Shown here: positions 44,254 through 53,546 of the stretch, piece by piece
How the letters are laid out: each line of letters opens with the position of its first letter
Numbering within the stretch: the stretch's first letter is position 1
Origin: Brevundimonas sp. UBA6550
GTDB taxonomy: Bacteria; Pseudomonadota; Alphaproteobacteria; Caulobacterales; Caulobacteraceae
NCBI RefSeq assembly: GCF_002434505.1
Contig: NZ_DJKE01000004.1
Location: forward strand, 160,428 to 224,427
Length of the DNA: 64,000 nucleotides
Reading direction: 5' to 3'
The notes under the pieces: generated by a model
Told to the model about the DNA's origin: nothing
Databases searched by the model: none
The model's input: the letters and a program-made list of their open reading frames with translations, nothing else
Position numbers and translations under genes: made by a program

Positions 44254-44628
44254 TTAGCCAGGATTCCCGGAACCTCGACCCGTGTGCCCCGCGGTTCCGC
44301 CCAGTTCTCCAAACGCTTCAATCATCGATGTGACCGCTTCGCGTTGTTTTTCACTTAGGTTCGACCACGCTCGGATCAACCGCGCAGTTCCCGGATAATC
44401 GGCACGATTTTCGCCGACCAGTTCAGCCACATCGCACTTCAGCGCTTCGGCGGCACGCATCAGCTTGGACGAAGCGATCCGATTTGCGCCGGTTTCATAC
44501 TTCTGAACCTGCTGGAAGCTGACGCCGATCGCCTGGCCCAGCCCACGTTGCGTCATCCCGATCGCCTCGCGACGGTCGGCGATGGCCTTGCCGATAGCGA
44601 CGTCGAGCCGTTTTTCATATTCACTCAT
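44254..44628 (-). CDS. XRE-family transcriptional regulator
   Basis: The 124-residue protein has a Cro/CI helix-turn-helix near residues 14-68 (RREAIGMTQRGLGQAIGVSF, QQVQKYETGANRIASSKLM) and a C-terminal helical tail (LIRAWSNLSEKQREAVTSMI). This form is common in Caulobacterales. The start at MSEYEKRLD matches the family. It sits next to the SOS cassette, but its target is unknown. Confidence 0.85.
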   Translation of the reverse strand: MSEYEKRLDVAIGKAIADRREAIGMTQRGLGQAIGVSFQQVQKYETGANRIASSKLMRAAEALKCDVAELVGENRADYPGTARLIRAWSNLSEKQREAVTSMIEAFGELGGTAGHTGRGSGNPG

Positions 44629-44726
44629 GATCTGGACTAATTGCCGAAGGTCTGCGGTCTGCAAGCGGTGTTTTCCTGGCAGGGCCGGTCCGCGCCCTCT
44701 TATGAACGGCGTCGCTGCCTTGGCGA

Positions 44727-46477
44727 CTACCGAAAATCCCGCGTTCTCGGCCGAATGGTGTCGAGGTGGAGGTCCGGGATATAGATGTCCCGCACCTTGA
44801 TCGTGCGTGGCGGCGCGTCACGCGCATCAGGCGAGCCGCCGCGATGGAATTCGTCGCCTCGTCCATGGGGCAGCGGGAAGGCCCCGCCGCGATCACCGAC
44901 CGAGGCGAGCCATGCCGATGCATCGTGCAGCTTGGCGGCCACGATGTGGACCACGTCGCCTTCGCGCTGAACCTTACCGTCCACCACCATCATGCTCGCC
45001 GACAGGACGATGCGGCGTCGCGCTTCGTAGAGGCTGGGCCAGATCACCAGATTGGCGACGCCGGTCTCGTCCTCGATGGTGATGAACATCACCCCCTTGG
45101 CGCTGCCGGGCTTCTGGCGCACCAGCACGAGGCCCGCTATCCGGGTCAACCGGCCGTCCCGCATGGCCGTCCCGTCGGCGCAGGTCATGACATGCCGGGA
45201 TTGAAGATCACCACGAAGGAAGCTCAGCGGGTGGTCGCGCAGAGTCAGGCCGATATGGCTGTAGTCCTCGACCACCTCTCGTCCTGGGGTCATCGGTTTG
45301 AGGTCCGCGTCGGGCTCGACGAGTTCGGGCTGTTGGTCACGCGCACCCGCCGCGACGAAGAGGGGCAGCGGAGTGTCGCGAAGCCCCTTGATGGCCCAGA
45401 GCGCGTCTCGGCGATTAAGCCCCAACGCCGGTCGAAAGGCGTCGGCCTCCGCCAGGCGGACCAGGCTGGCGACCTGGGCGCCGGCACGTCGCCACAGTCC
45501 GTCGATCGAACGGAAGGCGCCGTCAGATCGGGCAGCCAGGATCCGGGCGGCGTCGCTGTTGACCAAGCCGCGCACCATCCGCATTCCGAGGCGGACGGCC
45601 AGCATGCCATCCGCGCCTGAAGGCTCCAGGGTGCAGTCCCAGCGACTGGCTTCGACACACACCGGACGGATCTCGACCCCGTGTTGTTGGGCGTCACGCA
45701 CGATCTGGGCCGGGGCGTAGAAGCCCATGGGCTGGGCGTTCAGCAGGGCGGCGCAGAAGACGTCCGGGTGATGGCATTTGAGCCAGGAGGAGGCGTAGGC
45801 GATCATGGCGAAGGAAGCGGCGTGGCTCTCGGGGAAGCCGTAGGAGCCAAAGCCCTCCAGCTGGCTGAAAGTCTTTTCGGCGAACTCAGCCGTATAGCCG
45901 CGCTCGACCATGCCGCCGACCAGCTTGTCCTTGAAGTGGCTGACGCCGCCCGTGAACTTGAACGTCGCCATGGCCCGCCGCAGTTGGTCGGCTTCGGAGG
46001 CGGTGAAGCCGGCGCATTCGATGGCGACCCGCATCGCCTGTTCCTGGAACAGAGGCACGCCGAGCGTCTTGCCCAGCACCCGTTCCAGTTCCGGCTTGGG
46101 GTAGTCTACCGGCTCCTTGCCCTCGCGCCGTCGCAGATAAGGATGGACCATGTCGCCTTGCCCCCGCGTCTTTTGCCGAGTGTCAGAAGCCGGCACAGAC
46201 GCGAATAGGCTGGTCGGTCCTTGGGATAAACCAACACCTCCGCCCCGTCGTCCAACACCAGACGGCAACCGACGATCAGGCGCACGCCCGCGACCTTGGC
46301 CGCCTCATGCGCCCGCACGATCCCGGCCAGACTGTTGCGGTCCGTCACCGCCAGCGCTTCCAGCCCGCAGACGGCCGCCTGCGAGAACAGCTCCTCGCAG
46401 GAACTGGCGCCCCTCAGGAACGAGAAGTGGGAGGCGCACTGGAGTTCGACGTAGCGCAGCGGCGGGGAGGCGTTCAT
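44727..46477 (-). pseudogene. dnaE2: dnaE2 (imuC) error-prone polymerase with internal deletion and frameshift
   Basis: The 5' part encodes the DnaE2 PHP start (MNASPPLRYVELQCASHFSF through [11 protein letters not shown], about 107 residues). At 46152-46160 this frame fuses to a second frame beginning [20 protein letters not shown] and continuing to the normal DnaE2 C-terminus ([20 protein letters not shown]). Normal DnaE2 is near 1080 residues; about 500 codons are missing, including the palm with the catalytic aspartates, and the two parts are out of frame. The first frame stops at 46106. The start overlaps imuB (ATGA). It cannot encode a polymerase. Confidence 0.9.
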
Positions 46478-47994
46478 CCGAAGAGCCCGTGAATGAACCA
46501 GGCGTGCGAGCCGGTGCGCTGGTCCTCCCCATTGCCCGCTCGAAACAGCCAGAACCGCCGGCCCGCCTCATCCTCGACCTGGAAATAGTCCCGCACGGCC
46601 CAGACCTCTGCATCCCGTCGTCGCCATTCACCGAAGATCCGCTCCGGACCATCGGCGCGGATCACGCGGCGGCGTACGCCCCGCCAGGTGAAGTGGGTCG
46701 GCGGATTGTCGGGCAAGAGCGCCATCGTCTCGACGGGCTCGGGTCGCTTCAGCAATCTCGCTGGTCGTGGCCATTCCGGCGTCCAGTCCAGAACCGGCGC
46801 GGCGGACAAAGGCGGCGCCTTGCCGACGGAGCGTTCGGGCACGTCGCTCTCGATCGGGATCAGTCGATAGAGCCGCTGCGCGCCGATGCGGTTGGACAGC
46901 ACATCGACGAGTTCGGAAAGATCTGGGACCTGCGCCTCGCCCAAGGTGCTCTCGCCGGGTCGCCAGTGAAGCGGTTCGGCCTGGACCGCAGACAGGGTCA
47001 TGCGCTCGATGCCGAACCCGGGATCGATCTTCTCGATCCGGTCGCTCAGCAGACGCGCCAATCTTGAGGCGTCACGCCTGGGCTGGGCCAGTCCGACCCT
47101 CTGCGCCTCGATCCGGTTGTCGACCCGGAAACACAGCCAGTCGAGACGCCGGGCGCCGAGACCCGAGGCCTCCAGCGCCGCGCACAGTTCTGAGGTCAGG
47201 CTTGTGACGTGGCGGGCCAGGGTTTCCGGCGCGCCGATCGGTTCGTCGAATACCCGCGAGACTGTCGGGGCCTCCGGGGCCTCGACCGGGATAAGCGGCT
47301 CCTCCAGCCTACCGTAGGCTTGGTCGATGCGGCGGCCGAGTTCATGGCCGAACCGGAGCGCCAGAGGCGCGCGCGGGCGATGCGCCACATCGGCGATGCG
47401 GTCGAAGCCCAGGCGATTCAGATGTGCGATCAGCTGCGACGGCAGGCGAAGACCCGCCAGCGGCAGACCGCCGATGGCCGCGTCGATGGCGTCCGGCGTG
47501 ATGATCCGGTGCGTGCGCCGAAAACGAACCACGGCGTAGGCGGACCCATAGGTGGGACCGATCGCGGCGTGGGAGGCGATGCCTTGGGCTTCCAATCGCG
47601 CGATCATGTCGGCCAGCATGGTCGCCTCTCCACCTTTCAGGTGAGCGGCGCCGGTGGCGTCAATGGCCAGGCCGTCCGGCGGATCCGGCTGGCAGACGGG
47701 TGCATATCGGCGCATCGCCCAGACGGCGAGACGGCCGAGTGCGGCTTCGTCGCCCTTCGGATCGGCCTCGCGAACGTCGAGGCCGGGGATCAGGGCCTGG
47801 GCCTGGCTTGCGGCCATGCCGACGCGGGCGCCTTGGGCCATGGCCGCCTGGTTGGCGGCGAGCACCGTCCTTCGCCGTCCAGACCGACCCGTGAGGATCA
47901 GGGGAAGCTCAGGCGGCGGCGCGACGTCCGCCAATCTGCGTCGCAGACGATCGACGGGCCAGTTCGGCAGGTAGAGCGAGACGACCCGTCTCAT
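46474..47994 (-). CDS. imuB: ImuB, Y-family polymerase-like SOS mutagenesis protein
   Basis: The 506-residue protein resembles Y-family polymerases but lacks their catalytic acidic triad, as is typical of ImuB. It shows RVVSLYLPNWPVDRLRRRLA, LPLAGLRLPSQLIAHLNRLG and FDRIADVAHRPRAPLALRFG, then a C-terminal domain (YFQVEDEAGRRFWLFR). ImuB is the hub that links ImuA, DnaE2 and the beta clamp. The start at MRRVVSLYLP aligns with the family; it overlaps imuA by 86 bases and dnaE2 by four. Confidence 0.9.
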   Translation of the reverse strand: MRRVVSLYLPNWPVDRLRRRLADVAPPPELPLILTGRSGRRRTVLAANQAAMAQGARVGMAASQAQALIPGLDVREADPKGDEAALGRLAVWAMRRYAPVCQPDPPDGLAIDATGAAHLKGGEATMLADMIARLEAQGIASHAAIGPTYGSAYAVVRFRRTHRIITPDAIDAAIGGLPLAGLRLPSQLIAHLNRLGFDRIADVAHRPRAPLALRFGHELGRRIDQAYGRLEEPLIPVEAPEAPTVSRVFDEPIGAPETLARHVTSLTSELCAALEASGLGARRLDWLCFRVDNRIEAQRVGLAQPRRDASRLARLLSDRIEKIDPGFGIERMTLSAVQAEPLHWRPGESTLGEAQVPDLSELVDVLSNRIGAQRLYRLIPIESDVPERSVGKAPPLSAAPVLDWTPEWPRPARLLKRPEPVETMALLPDNPPTHFTWRGVRRRVIRADGPERIFGEWRRRDAEVWAVRDYFQVEDEAGRRFWLFRAGNGEDQRTGSHAWFIHGLFG

Positions 47995-48667
47995 CACAAG
48001 CTTCCAGGGTGAAATCCGCGGCCTCGGCGCCGCGACAGCGAAGGAGTTCGACGAACCAGCGAGCCCGTCCCACACCGGGGACCGGCAAGGGCGAGGAGGG
48101 GGCTGGACTGATGCGCCAGCGGGTGGCGGAGGCGGTGTGGTGACCGAAGTCGGCGGAGTCGGAAGCCCGTCGCCATCGCCGCACTGCCAGACCTAGGCCG
48201 CCCGAGCCTTCGGCGGCCAGTTGCAGCCGTCGGGACGCGACCAGACTGAGGCTGGAGGTTTCGGCCACGACGGCGGCCAGACCCGGATGGCGAAGGCTTT
48301 CCTCGAAACAGGCGAGGAGGGAAGGCTCGTCCCCGGCCTCGACATAGATGACCCGGTCCGGCCCCAGACCGGCCTGACGCAGGGCTGGGGCGAAGAGGTC
48401 GGGGCGGGTCACGCACCAAAGAACCTGACCTGGACGCCGGGCTGCGATTCCGGCCGCGAACAGGGCTGCGGCGGCGCCGTCAACGGCCTCCTCGCCTCCG
48501 CCGGCGACCTCGTGAAGGGCGCCCAGCGACAGACCGCCGCCGGGCAGGTGTCGGTCGAGGTCACAAACCCCGAACGGGAGGATGCCCGTGGCGGTTCGAC
48601 TCCCTTGCTCCAGGGCGCGTATTCGATCGCGTAAACTGTCAAGCCTGGCAGTCAGGCTGGCGTGCAT
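47909..48667 (-). CDS. imuA: ImuA, RecA-like SOS mutagenesis protein
   Basis: The 252-residue protein is a RecA/SulA-like ImuA: LPFGVCDLDRHLPGGGLSLG, LHEVAGGGEEAVDGAAAALF and VLWCVTRPDLFAPALRQAGL, with a C-terminal basic tail. It lies first in the operon, directly behind a LexA box. The long overlap with imuB is usual for these cassettes. Met39 of a longer frame is the family start. Confidence 0.88.
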   Translation of the reverse strand: MHASLTARLDSLRDRIRALEQGSRTATGILPFGVCDLDRHLPGGGLSLGALHEVAGGGEEAVDGAAAALFAAGIAARRPGQVLWCVTRPDLFAPALRQAGLGPDRVIYVEAGDEPSLLACFEESLRHPGLAAVVAETSSLSLVASRRLQLAAEGSGGLGLAVRRWRRASDSADFGHHTASATRWRISPAPSSPLPVPGVGRARWFVELLRCRGAEAADFTLEACDETGRLALPAELARRSSATQIGGRRAAA

Positions 48668-48697
48668 GGGAAGCCTCCTGTTCCAAGGCTGATGAAT

Positions 48698-48712
48698 GTT
48701 CTTGTAATGTTC
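48698..48712 (-). promoter_or_regulatory. LexA (SOS) box upstream of imuA
   Basis: GTTC-ttgtaat-GTTC exactly matches the alphaproteobacterial LexA consensus GTTC-N7-GTTC. It lies 31 bases before the imuA start in the region between imuA and the divergent SRAP gene, so it may once have controlled both. Confidence 0.85.
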
Positions 48713-48866
48713 TGGTTCTGGATCGAACGAAGAGTCAACCTTCGCTGATCCCTTATCCCCGTTGCGGGGGGCTCCGTGGACCACCTTCCCGAAACGCCTG
48801 GAGACGGTGAGCGCTGGCTTTTCTTTAGGAGTCGGCGATCAATGGAGATCAAAGACGGGGGCCCGC

Positions 48867-49220
48867 ATGTGCAACGAGTATCAGCTCATCCTGCCGGTCG
48901 ACGAGGTCATCGAGACCTTCGACCGGACCGGCGACCGTCTCATCTTCCCCGGGGGCATGCCTAATTTCGGCCCCATGGCCTCGATCCGTATCGGCGACCG
49001 GGCGCCCATCATCACCCGGGGCCCCGACGGTCCGCAGTTGATTGTGTCGCCGTGGGCCTGGAAGTCGCCGCAGGGAAGACCCGTGTTCAACGTCCGATCC
49101 GACGGTCGATCCTTCGACGGCGTCACCCGCTGCCTGATCCCCGCCGATGGCTTCTTCGAGTTCACCGACGCCGAGCCGGGTCAGAAGCGTAAGACCAAGT
49201 GGCGGTTCATCATGTTCGGT
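48867..49220 (+). pseudogene. Truncated SOS-response-associated peptidase (SRAP/YedK)
   Basis: The frame begins MCNEYQLILPVDEV, with the catalytic Cys2 used to cap abasic sites, and keeps FNVRSDGRSF (Asn) and LIPADGFFEF (Glu). After KTKWRFIMFG (about residue 118) the family sequence stops, and the frame runs into the antisense of a relaxase gene. The C-terminal half with the active-site His is lost. A frame of over 300 codons persists only because of antisense coding. Confidence 0.8.
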
Positions 49221-49224
49221 CGAA

Positions 49225-49955
49225 CGCGCGCCTTCCAAACGCCTCTGGTTCAGGGTGCGGATGACGTCCTTCGAAAGCTGGAGACGACGAAGCTTCGCCT
49301 CAAGGTCGATGGAGAGCTGAAACCGTCTGCCCGCCCGTATGGCCAACCCGAGACGTTCAAGGTGGCGCAGCCGCCCCCGGGTCAGCGCGGTCCAGGCGTC
49401 GGCGCCCCCGATCCCGTCATCGACACACACGTTCGTGTCGGCGGCCGCCAGAAGGCGGCGGTCCAAGGCGGTGAACCGGTCGGCCTCGGTCTCACGCCAG
49501 ACCCGCCGTTCGGCATCCTGGCGGCTGAGGTCTCCGAGCCGCTCCTGGGCGACTTCCTGGGCGCGGGCGCGAAAGCCGTAGCCGATGTAGTCGCGCGGGA
49601 TCACGAGGTCCCGGCCATCGCTTCGTCGCCCCCGAACCAGCACATGGGCGTGCGGCTGGTCGGTGTCGAAATGGCAGACGGCGATCCAGTTCAGACCCGG
49701 CTCACCGAGGTCGTCGGCGACCCGCGACATGACCTCCCTGGTGAAGCCCTGGAGGTCCAAAATCCGATCGCCGTGCTCGGGTGAAATGATGAAGCGGAAA
49801 TGGTGTCTGTCCTTCGTCCAACCCTCCGTGGCGCCGGTCGCATCGACCCCCTCACGCACCGGTCCGAAGAAGGCGGCCCGCTCGCCGTCCTCGCCGGCGC
49901 CCAACGCCTTCAACTCAGCATCGTAGTCGCGGGGTTTGCGCACGGCAGTCTCCAT
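49225..49955 (-). pseudogene. Truncated DUF3363-type relaxase/mobilisation nuclease
   Basis: From METAVRKPRD the product shows the DUF3363 relaxase core: HHFRFIISPEHGDRILDLQG, LNWIAVCHFDTDQPHAHVLV (HxH metal motif), RGRRSDGRDLVIPRDYIG and a helical segment to VIRTLNQRRLEGARS. The family is normally near 600 residues or more; here the N-terminal basic region and the C-terminal half are missing, and the frame then reads the antisense of SRAP. It is divergent from the intact traA gene, with an oriT between. Confidence 0.75.
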
Positions 49956-50039
49956 CGGTGAGGTGATGCACGCAGTGTAATCCTGACCCGACCGGAAGGC
50001 TTCAGGGCAGCCGGGACGGTCTGAGACAACCCGGTCCAT

Positions 50040-50086
50040 CCCGAGATTTAATCTTGGGAGGGCGCGCTTATACGTCGTGCCGACGT
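50040..50086. other. oriT: Q/Ti-type origin of transfer (oriT)
   Basis: AGGGCGCGCTTATACG (50059-50074) differs by one base from the RSF1010-type nick region AGGGCGCACTTATACG and resembles the Ti-plasmid core. It is followed by the perfect inverted repeat ACGTCG-tgc-CGACGT (50072-50086) and preceded by CCCGAGAT-tta-ATCTTGGG (50040-50058, one mismatch). It lies 30 bases upstream of the traA relaxase. The nicked strand would be the minus strand by analogy. Confidence 0.8.
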
Positions 50087-50115
50087 GCTCTCAGGGGCGT
50101 ATCTGGTCTGTCGCC

Positions 50116-53064
50116 ATGGCGATCTACCACCTCACCGTCAAAGTCATCAGCCGCGCCGCCGGCTCCAGCGTCCTGGCATCCGCCGCCTATCGCTCGGCTT
50201 CGCGCCTGCATGACGAGCGGCTGGATCGCGCTCATGACTTCACCCGCAAGACCGGCGTCGTCCATTCCGAGATCCTGCTGCCGGACGGCGCGCCGGAGCA
50301 TCTCGGCGACCGTGAGCGCCTGTGGAATGCCGTCGAGGCGGGAGAGAAGCGCAAGGACGCCCAGCTCTCGCGCGAGGTCGAGTTCGCCATCCCGCGAGAG
50401 ATGATCCAGGCCGACGGCGTCGTGCTGGCGCGGGACTTCGTCCAGCGGGAGATGGTTGATCGCGGCATGATCGCCGACCTCAATGTGCATTGGGATATCG
50501 GCGCGGACGGACAAGCCAAACCCCACGCCCATGTCATGCTCACCCTGCGCGAAGCCGGGGACGGCAGGGCAGGGGCGCCCGACTTCGGCGCCAAGGTGCG
50601 CGAGTGGAACGCCACGGCCTTGGTCGAGCATTGGCGCGAAGCCTGGGCTGATCACGTCAACGCCCGGCTTGCCGCCCAGGACATCGACGCCAGCATCGAT
50701 CACCGCACGCTTGAGGCCCAGGGCCTGGACCTGAAGCCCCAGAACAAGATCGGCCCGGCCGCCGCCCGTCGGTTGAGCGAAGGATTGGAGGTCGAACGCC
50801 TCACGGATCACGCGCAGATCGCCCGTCGCAATGGCGACAGGATCATCGCTGAGCCGAGCATCGCGCTCGACGCGATGACCCACCAGCAGGCGACCTTCAC
50901 CCGTCGCGACGTGGCGATGTTCGTGCACCGCCACTCGGATGGGAAAGAGCAGTTCGACCAGGCCATGAGCGCGGTGATGGAAGCGCCGGATCTGGTCGCG
51001 CTCGGTCACGACGGCCGCAGCGTCGAGCGGTTCACCTCACGCGACATGATCGCCACCGAGCTGCGGCTTGAGCGGGCTACGGCCCGGCTGGCGACGCAGG
51101 CCGGGCGCCCCGTGGATGCGCACCATCGGACGGCCGCCTTACTGCGGTCGCAGGCTGCAGGCCTGACCTTGGCAGGCGAGCAGAGGGCGGCGTTCGATCA
51201 CGTCACGGACAGCCGGGATCTCGGGGTGGTGGTCGGCTATGCGGGCACAGGCAAGTCCGCGCTGTTGGGCGTCGCCCGCGAGGCTTGGGAGAGCGCGGGC
51301 TATACGGTCCGGGGCGCGGCGTTGTCGGGCATTGCGGCGGAAAACCTAGAGAGCGGATCAGGCATCGCCTCGCGCACCCTCGCCAGCCTTGAGCTGGCCT
51401 GGAGCCAGGGGCGTGAGCCGTTGCGTGCCCGCGATGTGCTGGTGATCGATGAAGCCGGTCTGGTCGGCACGCGGCAGATGGAACGGGTGGTGTCCGCCGC
51501 GCAGGAGGCGGGCGCCAAGGTGGTGCTGGTCGGCGATCCCGAACAGCTCCAGTCCATCGAAGCCGGCGCCGCATTCCGGGCGACGGTCGAACGCCATCCC
51601 TATGTCGAGATCACTGAAGTTCGACGTCAGCGCGAAGATTGGCAGCGTGACGCCACGCGGCATCTGGCGATCGGTCGGACGGCCGACGCGCTCCAGGCCT
51701 ATGCCGACCAGGCCATGGTCCACGCGTGCGAGACGCGGGCGGTCGCCCAGGCCGAATTGATCGACTGTTGGGACAAGGATCGCCTCGAACATCCGGGTCA
51801 GACCCGGATCATTGTCACCCATACCAACGAGGCGCGCCATGCCCTGAACGCCGCCGCACGACAGCGACTACGCGACGCCGATCAACTGGGTAAGGACACG
51901 ACCGTCCGGACCGCAGCAGGCGAGCGCGTGTTCGCGCCGGGCGACCGAGTCATGCTGCTGAAGAACGACCGCGGCCTGGGCGTGAAGAACGGCATGCTCG
52001 GCTCAGTCGGCGCCGTCACGCCGACGCGAATGACGGTGGATCTGGATGCTGGCCGGTCGGTGGTGTTCGACCTAAAGGATTATGCGCACGTCGATCACGG
52101 CTACGCCGCCACCCTGCACAAGAGCCAGGGCGTCACCGTCGATCGCACGCATGTGCTGGCGACGCCGGGACTGGACCGACATGCGACCTATGTGGCGCTG
52201 TCGCGCCATCGCGACCGCGTCGATCTGCATTATGGCAAGGACGACTTCGAAGACGGTCCGAGCCTCGCGCGTCGTCTATCGCGCGAGCGAACCAAGGACA
52301 TGGCGCTCGATCACCGCGATCCGTCTGACCCTGACGCCGCGCGCCGCTTCGCCGAGCGGCGAGGGATCACCTTCCCGGAGCGGGTGAAGGCGGTGGTGCC
52401 GAAGGTGCGCGACATCTTCGCCGGCTTCAAACCGCTCGACCGGTCATCACCTGAAGTGTCGCAACCGGCATCGCCGACCAAGCCGGCCAAGACGCCGTCG
52501 CCCGCCACTGACGACATCGGCGATCTGCGCCGTTGCGCAGTACAGGGTCATGCGCGGGCGGTGGGCGAGATCTTCAAGGCGGAGGGGAGGGGATATCCCG
52601 CTCTGCCTCATCAGGTGACGGCTTTGCAGAAGGCTCGGACGGCCTTGGACCGCTTCGATCGCAATGCCTCATCCGTCCTAGAGCGGTCATATCGCGCCGA
52701 TCACGGTCTGGCTGAAGAGGCGGCTGGCGGGCGCACGCAGCGTGCCATCCGCATCCTTCAACTGGAGGCGGAACTGCAAGCCGATCCGGTCAAACGCGCC
52801 GATCGCTTCGGCAACGACTGGACGCGTCTGAAGGCGCGCCGCGCCGAGGCTTACGGCGCCGGTGACATGAAGATGATGTCCGACGCGAGGGATCGCATGG
52901 CGGCGATGGCCAAGGCGCTGGAGCGCGATCCGCAGATGGAGTCGGTATTGCGCGGTCGGCAGTCGGCGCTCGGCATCGACATGGAGGTGGGGCGCTCTCT
53001 GCGTCAGGCGCTGGTGAGAGGTATTGGCGCTTACCGAGGGCGCGGCCGAGGCATGGGCATCTGA
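50116..53064 (+). CDS. traA: Ti-type conjugative relaxase-helicase TraA
   Basis: The 982-residue protein has a MobA/MobL relaxase domain at the N-terminus (AIYHLTVKVISRAAGSSVLA; metal motif KPHAHVMLTLRE near residue 137), a RecD-like helicase with Walker A GYAGTGKSALL near residue 375 and motif VLVIDEAGLVGTRQME, motif HGYAATLHKSQGVTVDRTHV, and a C-terminal region. It nicks and unwinds DNA at oriT. Both domains look intact. The start at MAIYHLTVK matches the family. Confidence 0.92.
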   Translation: MAIYHLTVKVISRAAGSSVLASAAYRSASRLHDERLDRAHDFTRKTGVVHSEILLPDGAPEHLGDRERLWNAVEAGEKRKDAQLSREVEFAIPREMIQADGVVLARDFVQREMVDRGMIADLNVHWDIGADGQAKPHAHVMLTLREAGDGRAGAPDFGAKVREWNATALVEHWREAWADHVNARLAAQDIDASIDHRTLEAQGLDLKPQNKIGPAAARRLSEGLEVERLTDHAQIARRNGDRIIAEPSIALDAMTHQQATFTRRDVAMFVHRHSDGKEQFDQAMSAVMEAPDLVALGHDGRSVERFTSRDMIATELRLERATARLATQAGRPVDAHHRTAALLRSQAAGLTLAGEQRAAFDHVTDSRDLGVVVGYAGTGKSALLGVAREAWESAGYTVRGAALSGIAAENLESGSGIASRTLASLELAWSQGREPLRARDVLVIDEAGLVGTRQMERVVSAAQEAGAKVVLVGDPEQLQSIEAGAAFRATVERHPYVEITEVRRQREDWQRDATRHLAIGRTADALQAYADQAMVHACETRAVAQAELIDCWDKDRLEHPGQTRIIVTHTNEARHALNAAARQRLRDADQLGKDTTVRTAAGERVFAPGDRVMLLKNDRGLGVKNGMLGSVGAVTPTRMTVDLDAGRSVVFDLKDYAHVDHGYAATLHKSQGVTVDRTHVLATPGLDRHATYVALSRHRDRVDLHYGKDDFEDGPSLARRLSRERTKDMALDHRDPSDPDAARRFAERRGITFPERVKAVVPKVRDIFAGFKPLDRSSPEVSQPASPTKPAKTPSPATDDIGDLRRCAVQGHARAVGEIFKAEGRGYPALPHQVTALQKARTALDRFDRNASSVLERSYRADHGLAEEAAGGRTQRAIRILQLEAELQADPVKRADRFGNDWTRLKARRAEAYGAGDMKMMSDARDRMAAMAKALERDPQMESVLRGRQSALGIDMEVGRSLRQALVRGIGAYRGRGRGMGI

Positions 53065-53081
53065 GCAGAGGAACTGGTTTG

Positions 53082-53546
53082 ATGGATACGGACGAAAGCG
53101 ATGTGGGAGGCGAGGGGACCGCCGCTGAGGCATTCGAGGCTTTGCGGCGAGAGGTGGCGCTGATGCGGCTCGGCGTGGAAGCTTTAGCTGGAGAGCGGCG
53201 TGCGCAGCCGGACTACACCGAGACCCTCGGACAGCTCGCAGCCGACATGGCGACCAGTTCGGCGGCGATGGGCCGCCTCGCTGAGCGAGGGGCGTTGAGC
53301 CTCACGCCCGAGGACGTGGCGCGGGAAATCAGGATTGCTCAAGGGCATGCGCGCAGGAAAGCCACTGAGATGATGCAGGAGGCCGTGAGGCATCTGTCCG
53401 GCGCCGCGCGGGAGATTGGACGGTGGGTTGAACAGGCACGCACTGCGGATCTACAAAACCGGCGGCTGCTGCAAGTCGGAGGCGCGGCGCTGTTGTTTGG
53501 ATGTGCTCTTGGACTGGCAACGGGGATTGTAGTGTCAGGAACCTAG
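53082..53546 (+). CDS. C-terminally truncated DUF6118 protein
   Basis: The 154-residue product matches the N-terminal part of DUF6118 proteins that commonly follow traA: AAEAFEALRREVALMRLGVE, YTETLGQLAADMATSSAAMG, LSLTPEDVAREIRIAQGHAR and one membrane helix near the end. Usual members carry about 80 further residues after the helix; here translation stops at once, and the stop codon overlaps that of the convergent phosphoesterase gene (CTAG). The loss probably happened when the downstream gene arrived. Confidence 0.7.
   Translation: MDTDESDVGGEGTAAEAFEALRREVALMRLGVEALAGERRAQPDYTETLGQLAADMATSSAAMGRLAERGALSLTPEDVAREIRIAQGHARRKATEMMQEAVRHLSGAAREIGRWVEQARTADLQNRRLLQVGGAALLFGCALGLATGIVVSGT

Noticed and set aside
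48762..49784. A 340-codon plus-strand frame that appears to be one long SRAP protein
   Set aside because: Only the first 118 codons after the ATG at 48867 match SRAP; the rest reads the antisense of a relaxase fragment.
48849..50039. A 396-codon minus-strand frame that appears to be one relaxase protein
   Set aside because: The last part is antisense to SRAP, and the first 28 residues are not family-like; only the middle is relaxase.
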